DNA of 34,600 bases from Acidobacteriota bacterium (GTDB taxonomy: Bacteria > Acidobacteriota > Thermoanaerobaculia > Thermoanaerobaculales > Thermoanaerobaculaceae): NCBI GenBank assembly GCA_004298115.1, contig SCRJ01000072.1, positions 1 through 34,600 on the forward strand. Reading direction: 5' to 3'. Positions 6,304 through 14,748 of the stretch are shown here, piece after piece. Made by a program: the position numbers and the translations under genes. The notes below the pieces were generated by a model, which worked only from the letters and a program-made list of their open reading frames with translations, was not told where the DNA came from and ran no database searches. Position 1 is the first letter of the stretch; each line of letters begins with the position of its first letter.

Positions 6304-8608
6304 CGCCCGTCTTCCTCCCGCGCGACACCCGGACCGGCGTCCCCGGCCCCAGCGTCAACCGCCCGGCATCATCCCACCCGACCCAGACCGCGCCGCCCCC
6401 CTGTTCCACCAGAACCGCCGGCAGGCCGACGACTCGCCGCGCCACCCCGGGGTCGGGGTAGGCGAAGCGCGGCCGCACCCCGGTGGCCGCCAGAGCGATC
6501 AGCGGCCGCACCGCCGCCAGGAACGCGGGCGTGGACGACGTCCGCGAGCCGTGATGCGGGAGCTGCAACACCTCCCCGTCCAGCCGGTCGCCGCACGCGA
6601 GCAGCGCCGCCTCCCCCCGGGCCTCCAGGTCGCCCACGACCACGACGCGGGGCCCGCCAAGGTCTACGCGCCCCACCAGGCTCGCGTCGTTGTCGACCCC
6701 CGCCATCGCGCCGGGCGGCCACAGGGTCTCCCAGCGCGCGCCGGCGAGCGTGGCCGCCTGCCCGCGCTCGAGCGGGATCTCCTCGACGCCGCGCAGGCGT
6801 GCGGCTCGCCGCAGCGGCACGATTTCGGGTCGGTCCCCGAGCGCCCGCGGGAAGGCGAGCCGCCGCACCTGCATCCGTTCCAGGAGCAGGGCGGCGCCGC
6901 CGGTATGGTCGGCATCCGGGTGCGTCAGCACCAGGGCGTCGAGGCGGCGCACCCTGACCCGGGCAAGCTCACGCCAGGCTTCGGTCGGCGAGCGGCCGGC
7001 GTCCACCAGGGCCGCGCGGTCACCGTTGCGGACCAGCAGCGCCATCCCCTCCCCCACGCCGAGCACGCGCACCTCGTACCGCCAGTCGGGGGATCCCGGG
7101 GCAGCGACCCATGCGACCGTCCCCGCGACGAGGAGCAGCGCCGCCGGCTGGGCGGCGCGTCCCCTGGTCAGAGCCGCAAGGCCGACGGTCGCGAGCACGA
7201 GCGCCAGGGAAGGCGCGAGCGGCGCGAACGGCACGCTCGCGACGCCCCCCACCGCCGAGGCGCGGTCCAGCAGCCACTGGCCGGCGGCGACGGCGTCCAG
7301 CGCCATGCCGCCCAGCCGGGACGAGAGCCCGGCGGCGCCGAGCGACCCGAGGCTCGCGCCCACGAGGACGAGTTCCAGGGGCGCGGCGAGGATGCTCCCG
7401 GCGATCCCCAGCAGAGGCAGCAGCGCGAAGGTGCCCCCGACGAGGGGGCTCGACGCCCCCTGGGCGACCACGGCCACGGCGACGGCCTGCGCCGCCCGGT
7501 GCGGCAGCACGCTCAGGGCGCGGGCCAGCGGTTCGACCCAGCGCACCAGCGCGAGGGTGACGAACGCCGAGAGCTCGAAACCGGGCTGCAGCAGCGCCGC
7601 CGGCTCGAGCAGCGCGAGCCCGGCGACGATCCCCCAGACGGCGGGGAGCCGCTCGAGAGGCCGGCCGAACCGACGCGCGACCAGATAGGCGACCGTTCCC
7701 GTCGCGGCCCGCCGCACCGGAGCGTTGCCGCCGGCGAGCAGGGCGAACGCGACCACCGCGACCGCCACGACCCACCGCCGCGCCGTGGGCGGGACCCCGG
7801 CGGCGTTCAGCAGCGCCCAGGTCAGGACGGCGACGAGGCCGACGTGGAGGCCCGACACCGAGAGCAGGTGGACGAGGCCCGAGCGCCGCATGCTGGCGAT
7901 CTCTCCCTCCTGCAGCGATTCCATGCGTTGCAGCACGAGGGCGGCGGCCAGCCCTGCCGCGCGCAGCCGGCGGACGTCGGTCCCGGCGCCCGCCTCGAGA
8001 GCGCGGACCCCGGCCTCGCGGATGCGATCCACTCGCGACCCGCCGCCGGCCGGACGAACGAGGAGCAGCGTCTTCACGCGGAGGTGGCCGGCCGCGAGCG
8101 GCAGCGTGCGGTCGAACACCAGCTCGCCGCTCCCCTCCAGGCCGGCGCCCGCCCGCGGCAGCAAGGCCATGCCCGCCGGCGCCGTGACGAAGAGCTGCAT
8201 CTCCCGGGGCCGCCGCAGCCGCCTGCCTTGCCACTCCAGGCGGTCGACACGCACCCGGTTCCCCCAGCCCCGGACGCCGCTCACCCAGCCGTCCCGCACC
8301 GTGACCGCGAAGCGAACGGGCACCGACTTGCCGGCCAGGCCGGCCGGGGTGCGGGCCGCCATCGCGCACGCGGCCAGGCCGAGGCCGGCCCCCGCGGTGA
8401 CCCACCAGCCCCAGCGCCGGCCCTCTCCGGCGAGGCCGCGCCACCCGGCGAGGACGGCGACGACCGCGAGCGGGACGCCCCACACCGGCGCCGGCGGCGC
8501 GAAGTTCCCGGCGGCGACCGCGACGACCGCGCTCGCGCTCAGCGCGATCAGGCGCGATCCCGGCGCCTCAGCGGGCGCCGCGACCAAACGACGCCAGGAC
8601 TTCCACAT
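6296..8608 (-). CDS. comEC: ComEC/Rec2 DNA-uptake channel protein
   Basis: A 770-aa inner-membrane protein of the ComEC/Rec2 family, which carries single-stranded DNA into the cytoplasm during natural transformation. The order is: N-terminal membrane anchor, a DUF4131-like soluble domain (about 90-200), the Competence membrane domain with the signature LLSVSGLHVG (about 250) and GGNAPVRRA, then a C-terminal metallo-beta-lactamase-like domain with THPDADHTGG, DNDASLV and LPHHGSRTSS. The metal-binding-type motifs are kept. The ATG at 8608 lies 41 bases inside the rlmD-like gene and has no clear ribosome site, so the exact start is uncertain; a TTG seven codons later is possible. No other competence gene is in the window, so actual DNA uptake is inferred. 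Confidence 0.92.
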   Translation of the reverse strand: MWKSWRRLVAAPAEAPGSRLIALSASAVVAVAAGNFAPPAPVWGVPLAVVAVLAGWRGLAGEGRRWGWWVTAGAGLGLAACAMAARTPAGLAGKSVPVRFAVTVRDGWVSGVRGWGNRVRVDRLEWQGRRLRRPREMQLFVTAPAGMALLPRAGAGLEGSGELVFDRTLPLAAGHLRVKTLLLVRPAGGGSRVDRIREAGVRALEAGAGTDVRRLRAAGLAAALVLQRMESLQEGEIASMRRSGLVHLLSVSGLHVGLVAVLTWALLNAAGVPPTARRWVVAVAVVAFALLAGGNAPVRRAATGTVAYLVARRFGRPLERLPAVWGIVAGLALLEPAALLQPGFELSAFVTLALVRWVEPLARALSVLPHRAAQAVAVAVVAQGASSPLVGGTFALLPLLGIAGSILAAPLELVLVGASLGSLGAAGLSSRLGGMALDAVAAGQWLLDRASAVGGVASVPFAPLAPSLALVLATVGLAALTRGRAAQPAALLLVAGTVAWVAAPGSPDWRYEVRVLGVGEGMALLVRNGDRAALVDAGRSPTEAWRELARVRVRRLDALVLTHPDADHTGGAALLLERMQVRRLAFPRALGDRPEIVPLRRAARLRGVEEIPLERGQAATLAGARWETLWPPGAMAGVDNDASLVGRVDLGGPRVVVVGDLEARGEAALLACGDRLDGEVLQLPHHGSRTSSTPAFLAAVRPLIALAATGVRPRFAYPDPGVARRVVGLPAVLVEQGGGAVWVGWDDAGRLTLGPGTPVRVSRGRKTGGG

Positions 8609-9797
8609 GGTGCGATCCGGCGAACAGGTCCCACAGCTCGACCGACTCGAGGACGTACCCGGCCGCGAGAAGGCGGGCGCCGTCGCGGCCGAACCTCGCC
8701 GCGTCGCACGCCAGGAGCACGACCCGCTCCGGCCGCCACCGTACGAGACCCTCCCCCGCGACGCGCGACAGGCCCGTCCGCGGCGGGTCGACGATCGCGA
8801 GCGTCCCGGACGCGGGGCCCGGCGAGGAGAGAAACGCCTCGGCCGGCGCCGCGGTCACCGTGACCTCCGGCAGGTTGCGGCGCGCCGCGGCGGCCGCCGG
8901 TGCGGACGCCTCCACCAGGGTCACGGCGGCGGCGCCGCCGTCCCGCGCTGCGGCCGAGAGGAACCCGACGCCGCCGTACAGGTCCACGACCCGGGCCGGT
9001 CCGACCGCCCGCACGATCTCGCTCACGCGCGCGAAAAGTCCGGGAACGAGGTGGCGGTTGCCCTGGAAGAATGCCCCGGCCGGGACGTGAAGCGGCCGCG
9101 GCAGCTGCATCACGACGCCGCGGTCGCCCCAGCCCCCCGGCGCGATCGCGGCGCCGGCGGCGAGGGGGTGGAACCCCGCCAGCTCGCCTACCGGCCCGTC
9201 CGGCACCGTACCGCCCCACCACCCCGCGACCGCCCTTTCCGCGGCCAGGTCCTCGATCCAATCGAGCTCACCGTCACGGGCCGCGCCGCGCTCCAGCGCG
9301 GCGGCGAGTTCCGGGAGGGTCCGCAGCAGCAGCGGCGACACCACGCGGCATGGCGAGATCTCCACCGCGGCGTGGGAGCGCCCGGTGCGGAAGCCGAGGA
9401 CCTTCCGCGCCGAGTCCCAGTGCAGCCGGGCGCGCAGCCGCCACGCCATCTCCGACGCCCGCACCGGCGCCTCTCTCACCGCGTCGGCCAGGACCGGCGG
9501 CGAGTGCCGCAGCGCCCCGATCGCGATGTCGCGCAGCGCCGCCGACGCCGCCGCGCGGCGCACGTGAGCGAGGTCGCAGCCGCCGCACGCGCCCGCCACC
9601 GGGCACGGCGCCGGCTCGCGCGCGAGGCTCGCGACCACGACCTCCTCGGCGCGGGCCTCCACGATGCCGGCGCGCTCGCGCTCGACGCCGGCCTCCACGA
9701 CCTCGCCCGGGAGAGCGCCGGCCACGAACCACACCTTACCGCCGCCCCGGGCGAGGCCACGGCCGCCGCCGGCGAACCCGGTGATCTCAAGACGCAC
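8568..9797 (-). CDS. RNA 5-methyluridine methyltransferase, RlmD/TrmA family
   Basis: A 409-aa S-adenosylmethionine-dependent enzyme that methylates uridine C5 in rRNA or tRNA. The N-terminus has a TRAM-like beta domain, then the [4Fe-4S] cysteines Cys65, Cys71, Cys74 and Cys150. The Rossmann domain starts at VVDLYGGVGFL (270-280). DPPRTGL (338-344), the catalytic Cys364 and the general base Glu399 (HHVEV) are present. The catalytic loop reads LACDAARFGRD where RlmD has SCNPATLARD, so the Asn after the Cys is Asp and the Pro is Ala. Whether it modifies 23S rRNA or tRNA cannot be told from sequence, so I give no symbol. The GTG start overlaps the preceding gene by 11 bases. Confidence 0.85.
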   Translation of the reverse strand: MRLEITGFAGGGRGLARGGGKVWFVAGALPGEVVEAGVERERAGIVEARAEEVVVASLAREPAPCPVAGACGGCDLAHVRRAAASAALRDIAIGALRHSPPVLADAVREAPVRASEMAWRLRARLHWDSARKVLGFRTGRSHAAVEISPCRVVSPLLLRTLPELAAALERGAARDGELDWIEDLAAERAVAGWWGGTVPDGPVGELAGFHPLAAGAAIAPGGWGDRGVVMQLPRPLHVPAGAFFQGNRHLVPGLFARVSEIVRAVGPARVVDLYGGVGFLSAAARDGGAAAVTLVEASAPAAAAARRNLPEVTVTAAPAEAFLSSPGPASGTLAIVDPPRTGLSRVAGEGLVRWRPERVVLLACDAARFGRDGARLLAAGYVLESVELWDLFAGSHHVEVLASFGRGAR

Positions 9798-10455
9798 GGG
9801 CGTCGAGCTCCAGGCGCGGCACGCCGACGAGCCGGCGCACCGCCTTGATCAGGAGGGCGCGCCGCGTGCGCTCGCGCACCTCGGGTTCGAGCCCGAGGCG
9901 CTCCACGCTCTCGCCCACTTCCACCTCGAGCGCCCGTTGCGCGTCGGGCGGCAGCGCGCGGGCGAGCGCGTCGAGAGCGCCGAACTCCAGCTCGGCCAGG
10001 GCCTTTTCGATCGCCGCCGGCTCGCCCTCGGGCGGCACGCTCGCCACCGCGCGCCCGAGGTCCTCGAGCACCGCCCGCACCGCCGCATCGGCGTCCCATC
10101 GCGCTTGGGCCTGGGCGACCGCCGCCACCAGCGCCGCGAGCGCCGCGGCGGTGTCGGGGACCGGGACGGCCGCGGCGGCGCCGGTGCGCGCCGCCGTGAG
10201 GCGCTTGGCGTGGCTGGCCACCGCATGCCGGCAGTACGCCAGCGACGACACCGGGTCCTCCCCCCGCCCCCGCCGTCGCTCCCAGGCCTCCGCGATCCCG
10301 GCCAGCACCGCTGCCAGCGGAACCCCCTCTCGCCACCACCGGCGCAACAACGCGAAGTCCTTCGGCGAGAACAGGAACGGCGTTCCCCGCAGGGACGCGA
10401 AGTGGTCCTCCACCGCGCGGTAGTAGGCGATCTCGGCTGCGTCCGGGTCGGTCAT
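9787..10455 (-). CDS. Conserved protein of unknown function
   Basis: A 222-aa, Ala/Arg-rich, probably all-helical cytoplasmic protein. I recognise no domain or catalytic motif. The most distinctive part is the N-terminus, AEIAYYRAVEDHFASLRG, followed by a tryptophan-rich segment LLRRWWREGVPLAAVLAGI. The composition and codon use match the neighbours, and it sits in a gene-dense operon, which supports it being real. The ATG at 10455 follows the coaX stop by 15 bases without an obvious ribosome site. It overlaps the methyltransferase gene by 11 bases. The N-terminal helix-turn-helix-like pattern could mean nucleic acid or protein binding, but that is a guess. Confidence 0.7.
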   Translation of the reverse strand: MTDPDAAEIAYYRAVEDHFASLRGTPFLFSPKDFALLRRWWREGVPLAAVLAGIAEAWERRRGRGEDPVSSLAYCRHAVASHAKRLTAARTGAAAAVPVPDTAAALAALVAAVAQAQARWDADAAVRAVLEDLGRAVASVPPEGEPAAIEKALAELEFGALDALARALPPDAQRALEVEVGESVERLGLEPEVRERTRRALLIKAVRRLVGVPRLELDARAS

Positions 10456-10470
10456 GGCGCCGCCGCGCCC

Positions 10471-11244
10471 TCAGGCTCGCTCCGGGCGGTTGCGCTCCCA
10501 CAACAGGCGCAGCCCCTTGAGCGTGAGGTCGTCATCCACGGCGTCGAAGATCTCGGTGTAGCGGGCGATCACCCTGGCGAGACCGCCGGTCGCCACCACG
10601 CGGCCGCCGCCCAGCTCGGCGAGCACCCGGCGGGTGAGACCTTCCGTGAGGCCGACGTAGCCGAGCACGATGCCCGCCTGCATCGAGTCCACGGTACCCT
10701 TGCCGATCGCGCGCTCGGGCGCGGCGAGCTCGATGCGCGGCAGCTTGGCCGCGCGCGAGAACAGCGCCTCGGCCGAGATCTCGAGGCCCGGCGCGATCAC
10801 GCCCCCGAGGAACTCGCCCTTGCCCGACACCACGTCCCAGGTGGTGGCCGTGCCGAAGTCCACCACGACGCACGGTCCGCCGAGCTCGGCGAACGCCGCG
10901 ACCGCGTTGCAGAGGCGGTCCGCCCCGAGCTCGAGCGGGGTGTCGACTCTCAGCGGCATCCCCGACCGGATTCCGGGCGCCACGAACAACGGTTCGGCGT
11001 GCAGGTAGGTGTCGATCGCCGCCCGCATGGCCCCGTCGATCTGGGGCACGACCGAACCGACGATCACCCCGCTGATGTCGGCCGGCCTGATCTCCGCCCA
11101 CTGGCACAGCTGGCGCAGGAAGATGCCGAGCTCGTCCACGGTGCGTTCGTGGACGGTCGTCAGCCGCCAGCGGCGGAGGATCTCGGTGCCGTGGAAGACG
11201 CCGATCGTCATGTGGGTGTTTCCGACGTCGAGGGCAAGGAGCAT
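10471..11244 (-). CDS. coaX: Type III pantothenate kinase CoaX
   Basis: Phosphorylates pantothenate, the first step of coenzyme A synthesis. The 257-aa protein has the ASKHA-fold motifs of CoaX: DVGNT (6-10), GADR (107-110, catalytic Asp109) and DFGTATT (129-135), plus GGVIAPGL and ATGGLA further on. Type III kinases are insensitive to CoA feedback and are not inhibited by typical pantothenate analogues. The ATG at 11244 shares its A with the birA stop (TGATG) and has GGAGG six bases upstream; the GTG three bases earlier is too close to that site. The birA-coaX pairing is common in bacteria. Confidence 0.95.
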   Translation of the reverse strand: MLLALDVGNTHMTIGVFHGTEILRRWRLTTVHERTVDELGIFLRQLCQWAEIRPADISGVIVGSVVPQIDGAMRAAIDTYLHAEPLFVAPGIRSGMPLRVDTPLELGADRLCNAVAAFAELGGPCVVVDFGTATTWDVVSGKGEFLGGVIAPGLEISAEALFSRAAKLPRIELAAPERAIGKGTVDSMQAGIVLGYVGLTEGLTRRVLAELGGGRVVATGGLARVIARYTEIFDAVDDDLTLKGLRLLWERNRPERA

Positions 11245-12023
11245 CACGCGCCTCCCGGAGTCTCGGCGGGTACGATCTCACCGACCGCGAAGCGCCGCAC
11301 CCCCCCCGCCACCGCGAGTTCGAGGCGACCGTCGCGGCACAAGCCGTTGAAGCGGCCCTCCACCACCCCCGTCTCCAGCCTCAGCGCGACGGCGTCGCCG
11401 CGGCGGTACACCGAGCGCGCCTCCCAGTGGGCGAGGGTCGCGTCCGCCTCGGCGAGGGCCGGATGGATCCGCCGTAAATAGGCGCTTCCGATCGCGCGAA
11501 AGGCGTCCCCCGCATCGCCGGAGAAACCGAGCGCCGCGAGCGACACCGGCCGCGCGGCGGCGCCGGCGGCGAGCTCCGGGACGGTCGTCACGTTGATCCC
11601 GAAGCCGACGGTCGCCCACACGCTCTCCCCGCCCCCCCGGGTGCGGCACAACACGCCGCCGAGCTTGCACCCGTCCACCTGGAGGTCGTTGGGCCATTTC
11701 AGGCCGACGGCCGCGCCGGAGGCGAGCGTCTCGACGGCCTCGGCGAGGACCACACCGGCGGCGATCGGCAGCAGGGCCAGCGCCCCGGCCGGGATCGGCG
11801 CCAGCCAGTTGACGTAGAGGCCGCCGGCCGGCGACGCCCAGCGGTTGCCGCCGCGTCCCCGGCCGCCGGACTGCCGCGCGGCGACGACCAGCGTCTCGGG
11901 CAGGGGTTCGGCGTCGGAGGTCGGCCAGAGCTCCATGAGACGGTCGGCGAACGACGCGGTGGAGTCGATCTCGTCGAACCAGACCAGGTTGGCCGGCGGC
12001 GGCGGCGACAGGAGCGGGATCAA
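11244..12023 (-). CDS. birA: Biotin-[acetyl-CoA carboxylase] ligase, monofunctional
   Basis: Activates biotin with ATP and attaches it to the biotin carboxyl carrier protein. The 259-aa protein contains the catalytic-domain motifs SGGRGRGGNRW (adenylate loop), KWPNDL, DGCKLGGVLC and GFGINV, followed by the small C-terminal SH3-like domain. The DNA-binding helix-turn-helix of E. coli BirA is missing, so this one should not act as a biotin operon repressor. The start is taken as TTG 12023, overlapping the valS stop as TTGA. No ATG or GTG lies between there and the first conserved residues, and the ribosome site is weak (GGGGCGG), so translation probably depends on coupling to valS. Confidence 0.92.
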   Translation of the reverse strand: MIPLLSPPPPANLVWFDEIDSTASFADRLMELWPTSDAEPLPETLVVAARQSGGRGRGGNRWASPAGGLYVNWLAPIPAGALALLPIAAGVVLAEAVETLASGAAVGLKWPNDLQVDGCKLGGVLCRTRGGGESVWATVGFGINVTTVPELAAGAAARPVSLAALGFSGDAGDAFRAIGSAYLRRIHPALAEADATLAHWEARSVYRRGDAVALRLETGVVEGRFNGLCRDGRLELAVAGGVRRFAVGEIVPAETPGGA

Positions 12024-14677
12024 GGCCGCCCCAGGGTCCCCGCGAGCATCGTGGCCTTGTGCGAGAGCTCGGCGGCTCGTTCCCGCGCCCCCGCGACCAC
12101 CTCCTCCGGCGCACGTGCGGTGAACGACTCGTCCGCCAGCCGCGCCCTCGCCCCGGCAAGTTCGCGCTCGACCTGCGCCAGCTCGGCGGCCAGCCGCGCC
12201 CGCTCGGCATCGCCGAGCGCGCCGTCGGGCAGCACGATCGCCACGTTCACCCCTCCCGCGATGTCGCGGATCGCGCCGGCCGGCAACGACGGCGGGTTGA
12301 GCTCGAGCGACGCGAGTCCGGCCAGACGCCGCATCTCGGGCGCGACCTGCGCCAGGGCGGCCGCGCGCTCGGGCGCGACGCCGGTGAGCGCGAGCGCAAG
12401 CGGCGTTCCCGGCGCGAGCCCGACCAGGTGGCGGTACGAGCGGGTCTCCTGCACCACCGCTTGGAAGGCTTCCATCAGCGCCAGCGCATCGGGGTCGGCG
12501 GGCCGGCTCCCCGCCGCCGGGTACGGCGTCGTGATCAGGAGGCCCTCGGAGCCGAGGTGCTGGGCGATCTCCTCGGTGATGAACGGCATCACCGGGTGCA
12601 GCAGCTTGAGCGCTTCGAGCAGGACCCCGCGCGCGACCGCCCGCACGTCGGCGCCCCGCCTGGCGCCGCCGCCGGTCGCCGCCGGCGACGCGTCGTCCTG
12701 CAGCGCCGGTTTGGCCATCTCGATGTACCAGTCGCAGTAGTCGTTCCACACGAACTGGTAGAGGGCGCGGCACCCCTCGTCGAAGCGGTACGCCTCCCAG
12801 GAGCGGTTGACCGCCGCGGTCGTGCGCTCGAGCTCGGCGAGGATCCACCTCTCCGGGAGCGCCAGCGGGCCGGCGTCAACCGTCTCGAGCGCCGGCTCCG
12901 CGCCGTCGAGGTGCATCTGTACGAAGCGCGCGGCGTTCCAGAGCTTGGTCGCGAACGCCCGGTATCCCTCCATGCGCTTGCCGTCGAGCGGCAGGTCCCG
13001 CCCGGGCGAGGCCAGCGCCGCGAGCGTGAAGCGCACCGCGTCGGCGCCGAACTCCCGCACCAGGTCGAGGGGGTCCATGACGTTCCCCTTCGTCTTCGAC
13101 ATCTTCTGGCCGCGCGCGTCGCGAACCAGCCCGGTCAGGTGCACGTGGGCGAACGGCGCCTTGCCGGTGAAGTGGCCGCACATCATGATCATGCGCGCCA
13201 CCCAGAAGAACAGGATGTCGAACCCGGTGATCAGCAGGCTGGTCGGATAGAACGCGCCCATCTCCGGCGTTGCGTCCGGCCATCCCATCGTGGAGATCGG
13301 CCACAGCCCCGAGGAGAACCAGGTGTCGAGGACGTCCGCGTCCTGCTCCACCGGCTTGCCGCAGGTGGGACAGGCGGTCACGTCGCCCTCGGAAACGGTC
13401 GTGTGCCCGTCGGGGCAGTAGAACGCCGGGATCCGGTGCCCCCACCAGAGCTGGCGGGAGATGCACCAGTCCATGATGTTCTCGAGCCAGTTCTCGTACG
13501 TCGCGACCCAGAAGTCGGGGACGAGCGACACCTCCCCCGACCGCACCGCGTCGAGCGCCCCCGCGGCCATCCCGCGCATCGAGCAGAACCACTGCATCGA
13601 GAGGTACGGCTCGACGACCGTGTCGCAGCGCTGGCAGTGCCCGACCGCGTGGCGGTGCGTCTTGTCGCCCCGGCGCAGCCCCTTCTCCGCCAGCGCCGCG
13701 AGCACCGCCTTGCGGGCCGCGAACCGTTCCAGTCCGGCGAACGGCCCGCCGTTCTCGTTGACCTTGCCCTCCTCGGTCAGAATGTTGATCTTGGCGAGGC
13801 CGTGGCGCTCGCCGGTGGCGAAGTCGTTGGGATCGTGCGCCGGCGTCACCTTGACCGCGCCCGTCCCGAACGCCGGGTCGACCAGGGCGGCGTCGGCGAT
13901 CACCGGGAAGGTACGGTCCACGAACGGGTGCCGGACCAGCTTTCCGACCAGGTGCCGGTAGCGCTCGTCGTCCGGGTGGACCGCCACGGCCGTGTCCCCG
14001 AGCATCGTCTCGGGCCGCGAGGTCGAGACGACGATCTCGCCGCCGTCCGCGAGCGGGTAGGCGAAGTCCCACATTCCCCCGTCGATGTCCTTGTGCACCA
14101 CCTCGAGGTCGGAGAGCGCCGTGAGGCAGCGCGGGCACCAGTTGATGAGCCGGTGCGCGCGGTAGATCAGTCCCTCGTCGTGCAGCTTCACGAACGCGTG
14201 CCGGACCGCCCGCGACAGCATCGGGTCGAGGGTGAAGCGCTCGCGCGTCCAGTCGCACGACGCCCCCATCGCCTTCGCCTGGTGCGAGATGTTGTCCTTG
14301 TACTGCGTCTTCCACGCCCACATCCGCTCGAGGAAACGGTCGCGGCCGAGCTCGCGGCGGCTCGTCCCTTCCTTGGCGAGCTCGCGCTCGACCATCACCT
14401 GGGTCGCGATCCCCGCGTGGTCCGTGCCCGGCAGCCAGAGGGCGTTGAAACCTTGCATCCGTCGCCACCGGATCATCAGGTCCTGCAGCGTGAACTGCAG
14501 CGCATGACCGATGTGCAGCTTGCCCGTGACGTTCGGAGGCGGGATCAGGATCACGAACGGCGGCCGCTCCGAGGGCAGGGCCGGGGCGAACGCGCCCGAG
14601 CTCTCCCAAGCCGCGTACCACCGCTCCTCGAACGAGGTCGGGTCGAAGCGAGTCGGCATCGGTTCCGGACGGCTCAC
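12020..14677 (-). CDS. valS: Valyl-tRNA synthetase
   Basis: Charges tRNA-Val. The 885-aa class I synthetase has PPPNVTGKLHIGHAL with HIGH at 55-58, the editing domain (about 190-340), the TWFSSGLWPISTMGWP motif, and the second signature as KMSKTKGN. It ends with the anticodon-binding domain and the C-terminal coiled coil typical of ValRS (about 810-880). Length is normal. The start is GTG 14677, with GGAGG five bases upstream; the internal ATG at residue 7 has no ribosome site. It follows aroB after 71 bases, a gap that contains a possible promoter, so valS may head the tightly overlapping valS-birA-coaX run. Confidence 0.96.
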   Translation of the reverse strand: MSRPEPMPTRFDPTSFEERWYAAWESSGAFAPALPSERPPFVILIPPPNVTGKLHIGHALQFTLQDLMIRWRRMQGFNALWLPGTDHAGIATQVMVERELAKEGTSRRELGRDRFLERMWAWKTQYKDNISHQAKAMGASCDWTRERFTLDPMLSRAVRHAFVKLHDEGLIYRAHRLINWCPRCLTALSDLEVVHKDIDGGMWDFAYPLADGGEIVVSTSRPETMLGDTAVAVHPDDERYRHLVGKLVRHPFVDRTFPVIADAALVDPAFGTGAVKVTPAHDPNDFATGERHGLAKINILTEEGKVNENGGPFAGLERFAARKAVLAALAEKGLRRGDKTHRHAVGHCQRCDTVVEPYLSMQWFCSMRGMAAGALDAVRSGEVSLVPDFWVATYENWLENIMDWCISRQLWWGHRIPAFYCPDGHTTVSEGDVTACPTCGKPVEQDADVLDTWFSSGLWPISTMGWPDATPEMGAFYPTSLLITGFDILFFWVARMIMMCGHFTGKAPFAHVHLTGLVRDARGQKMSKTKGNVMDPLDLVREFGADAVRFTLAALASPGRDLPLDGKRMEGYRAFATKLWNAARFVQMHLDGAEPALETVDAGPLALPERWILAELERTTAAVNRSWEAYRFDEGCRALYQFVWNDYCDWYIEMAKPALQDDASPAATGGGARRGADVRAVARGVLLEALKLLHPVMPFITEEIAQHLGSEGLLITTPYPAAGSRPADPDALALMEAFQAVVQETRSYRHLVGLAPGTPLALALTGVAPERAAALAQVAPEMRRLAGLASLELNPPSLPAGAIRDIAGGVNVAIVLPDGALGDAERARLAAELAQVERELAGARARLADESFTARAPEEVVAGARERAAELSHKATMLAGTLGRP

Positions 14678-14707
14678 GCTTTCCTCCAGACTCCCTTGTG
14701 GACCGCG

Positions 14708-14713
14708 AGTCTA
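14708..14713 (-). promoter_or_regulatory. Possible -10 element upstream of valS
   Basis: TAGACT preceded by TGC on the minus strand gives an extended -10 pattern (TG-n-TANNNT), 30 bases before the valS GTG. The leader would hold the GGAGG ribosome site. No -35 is evident. It lies in the 71-base aroB-valS gap. Confidence 0.35.
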
Positions 14714-14748
14714 GCATTCCCGGGCAGCGGCGGACGGGCAGGTGCGGC

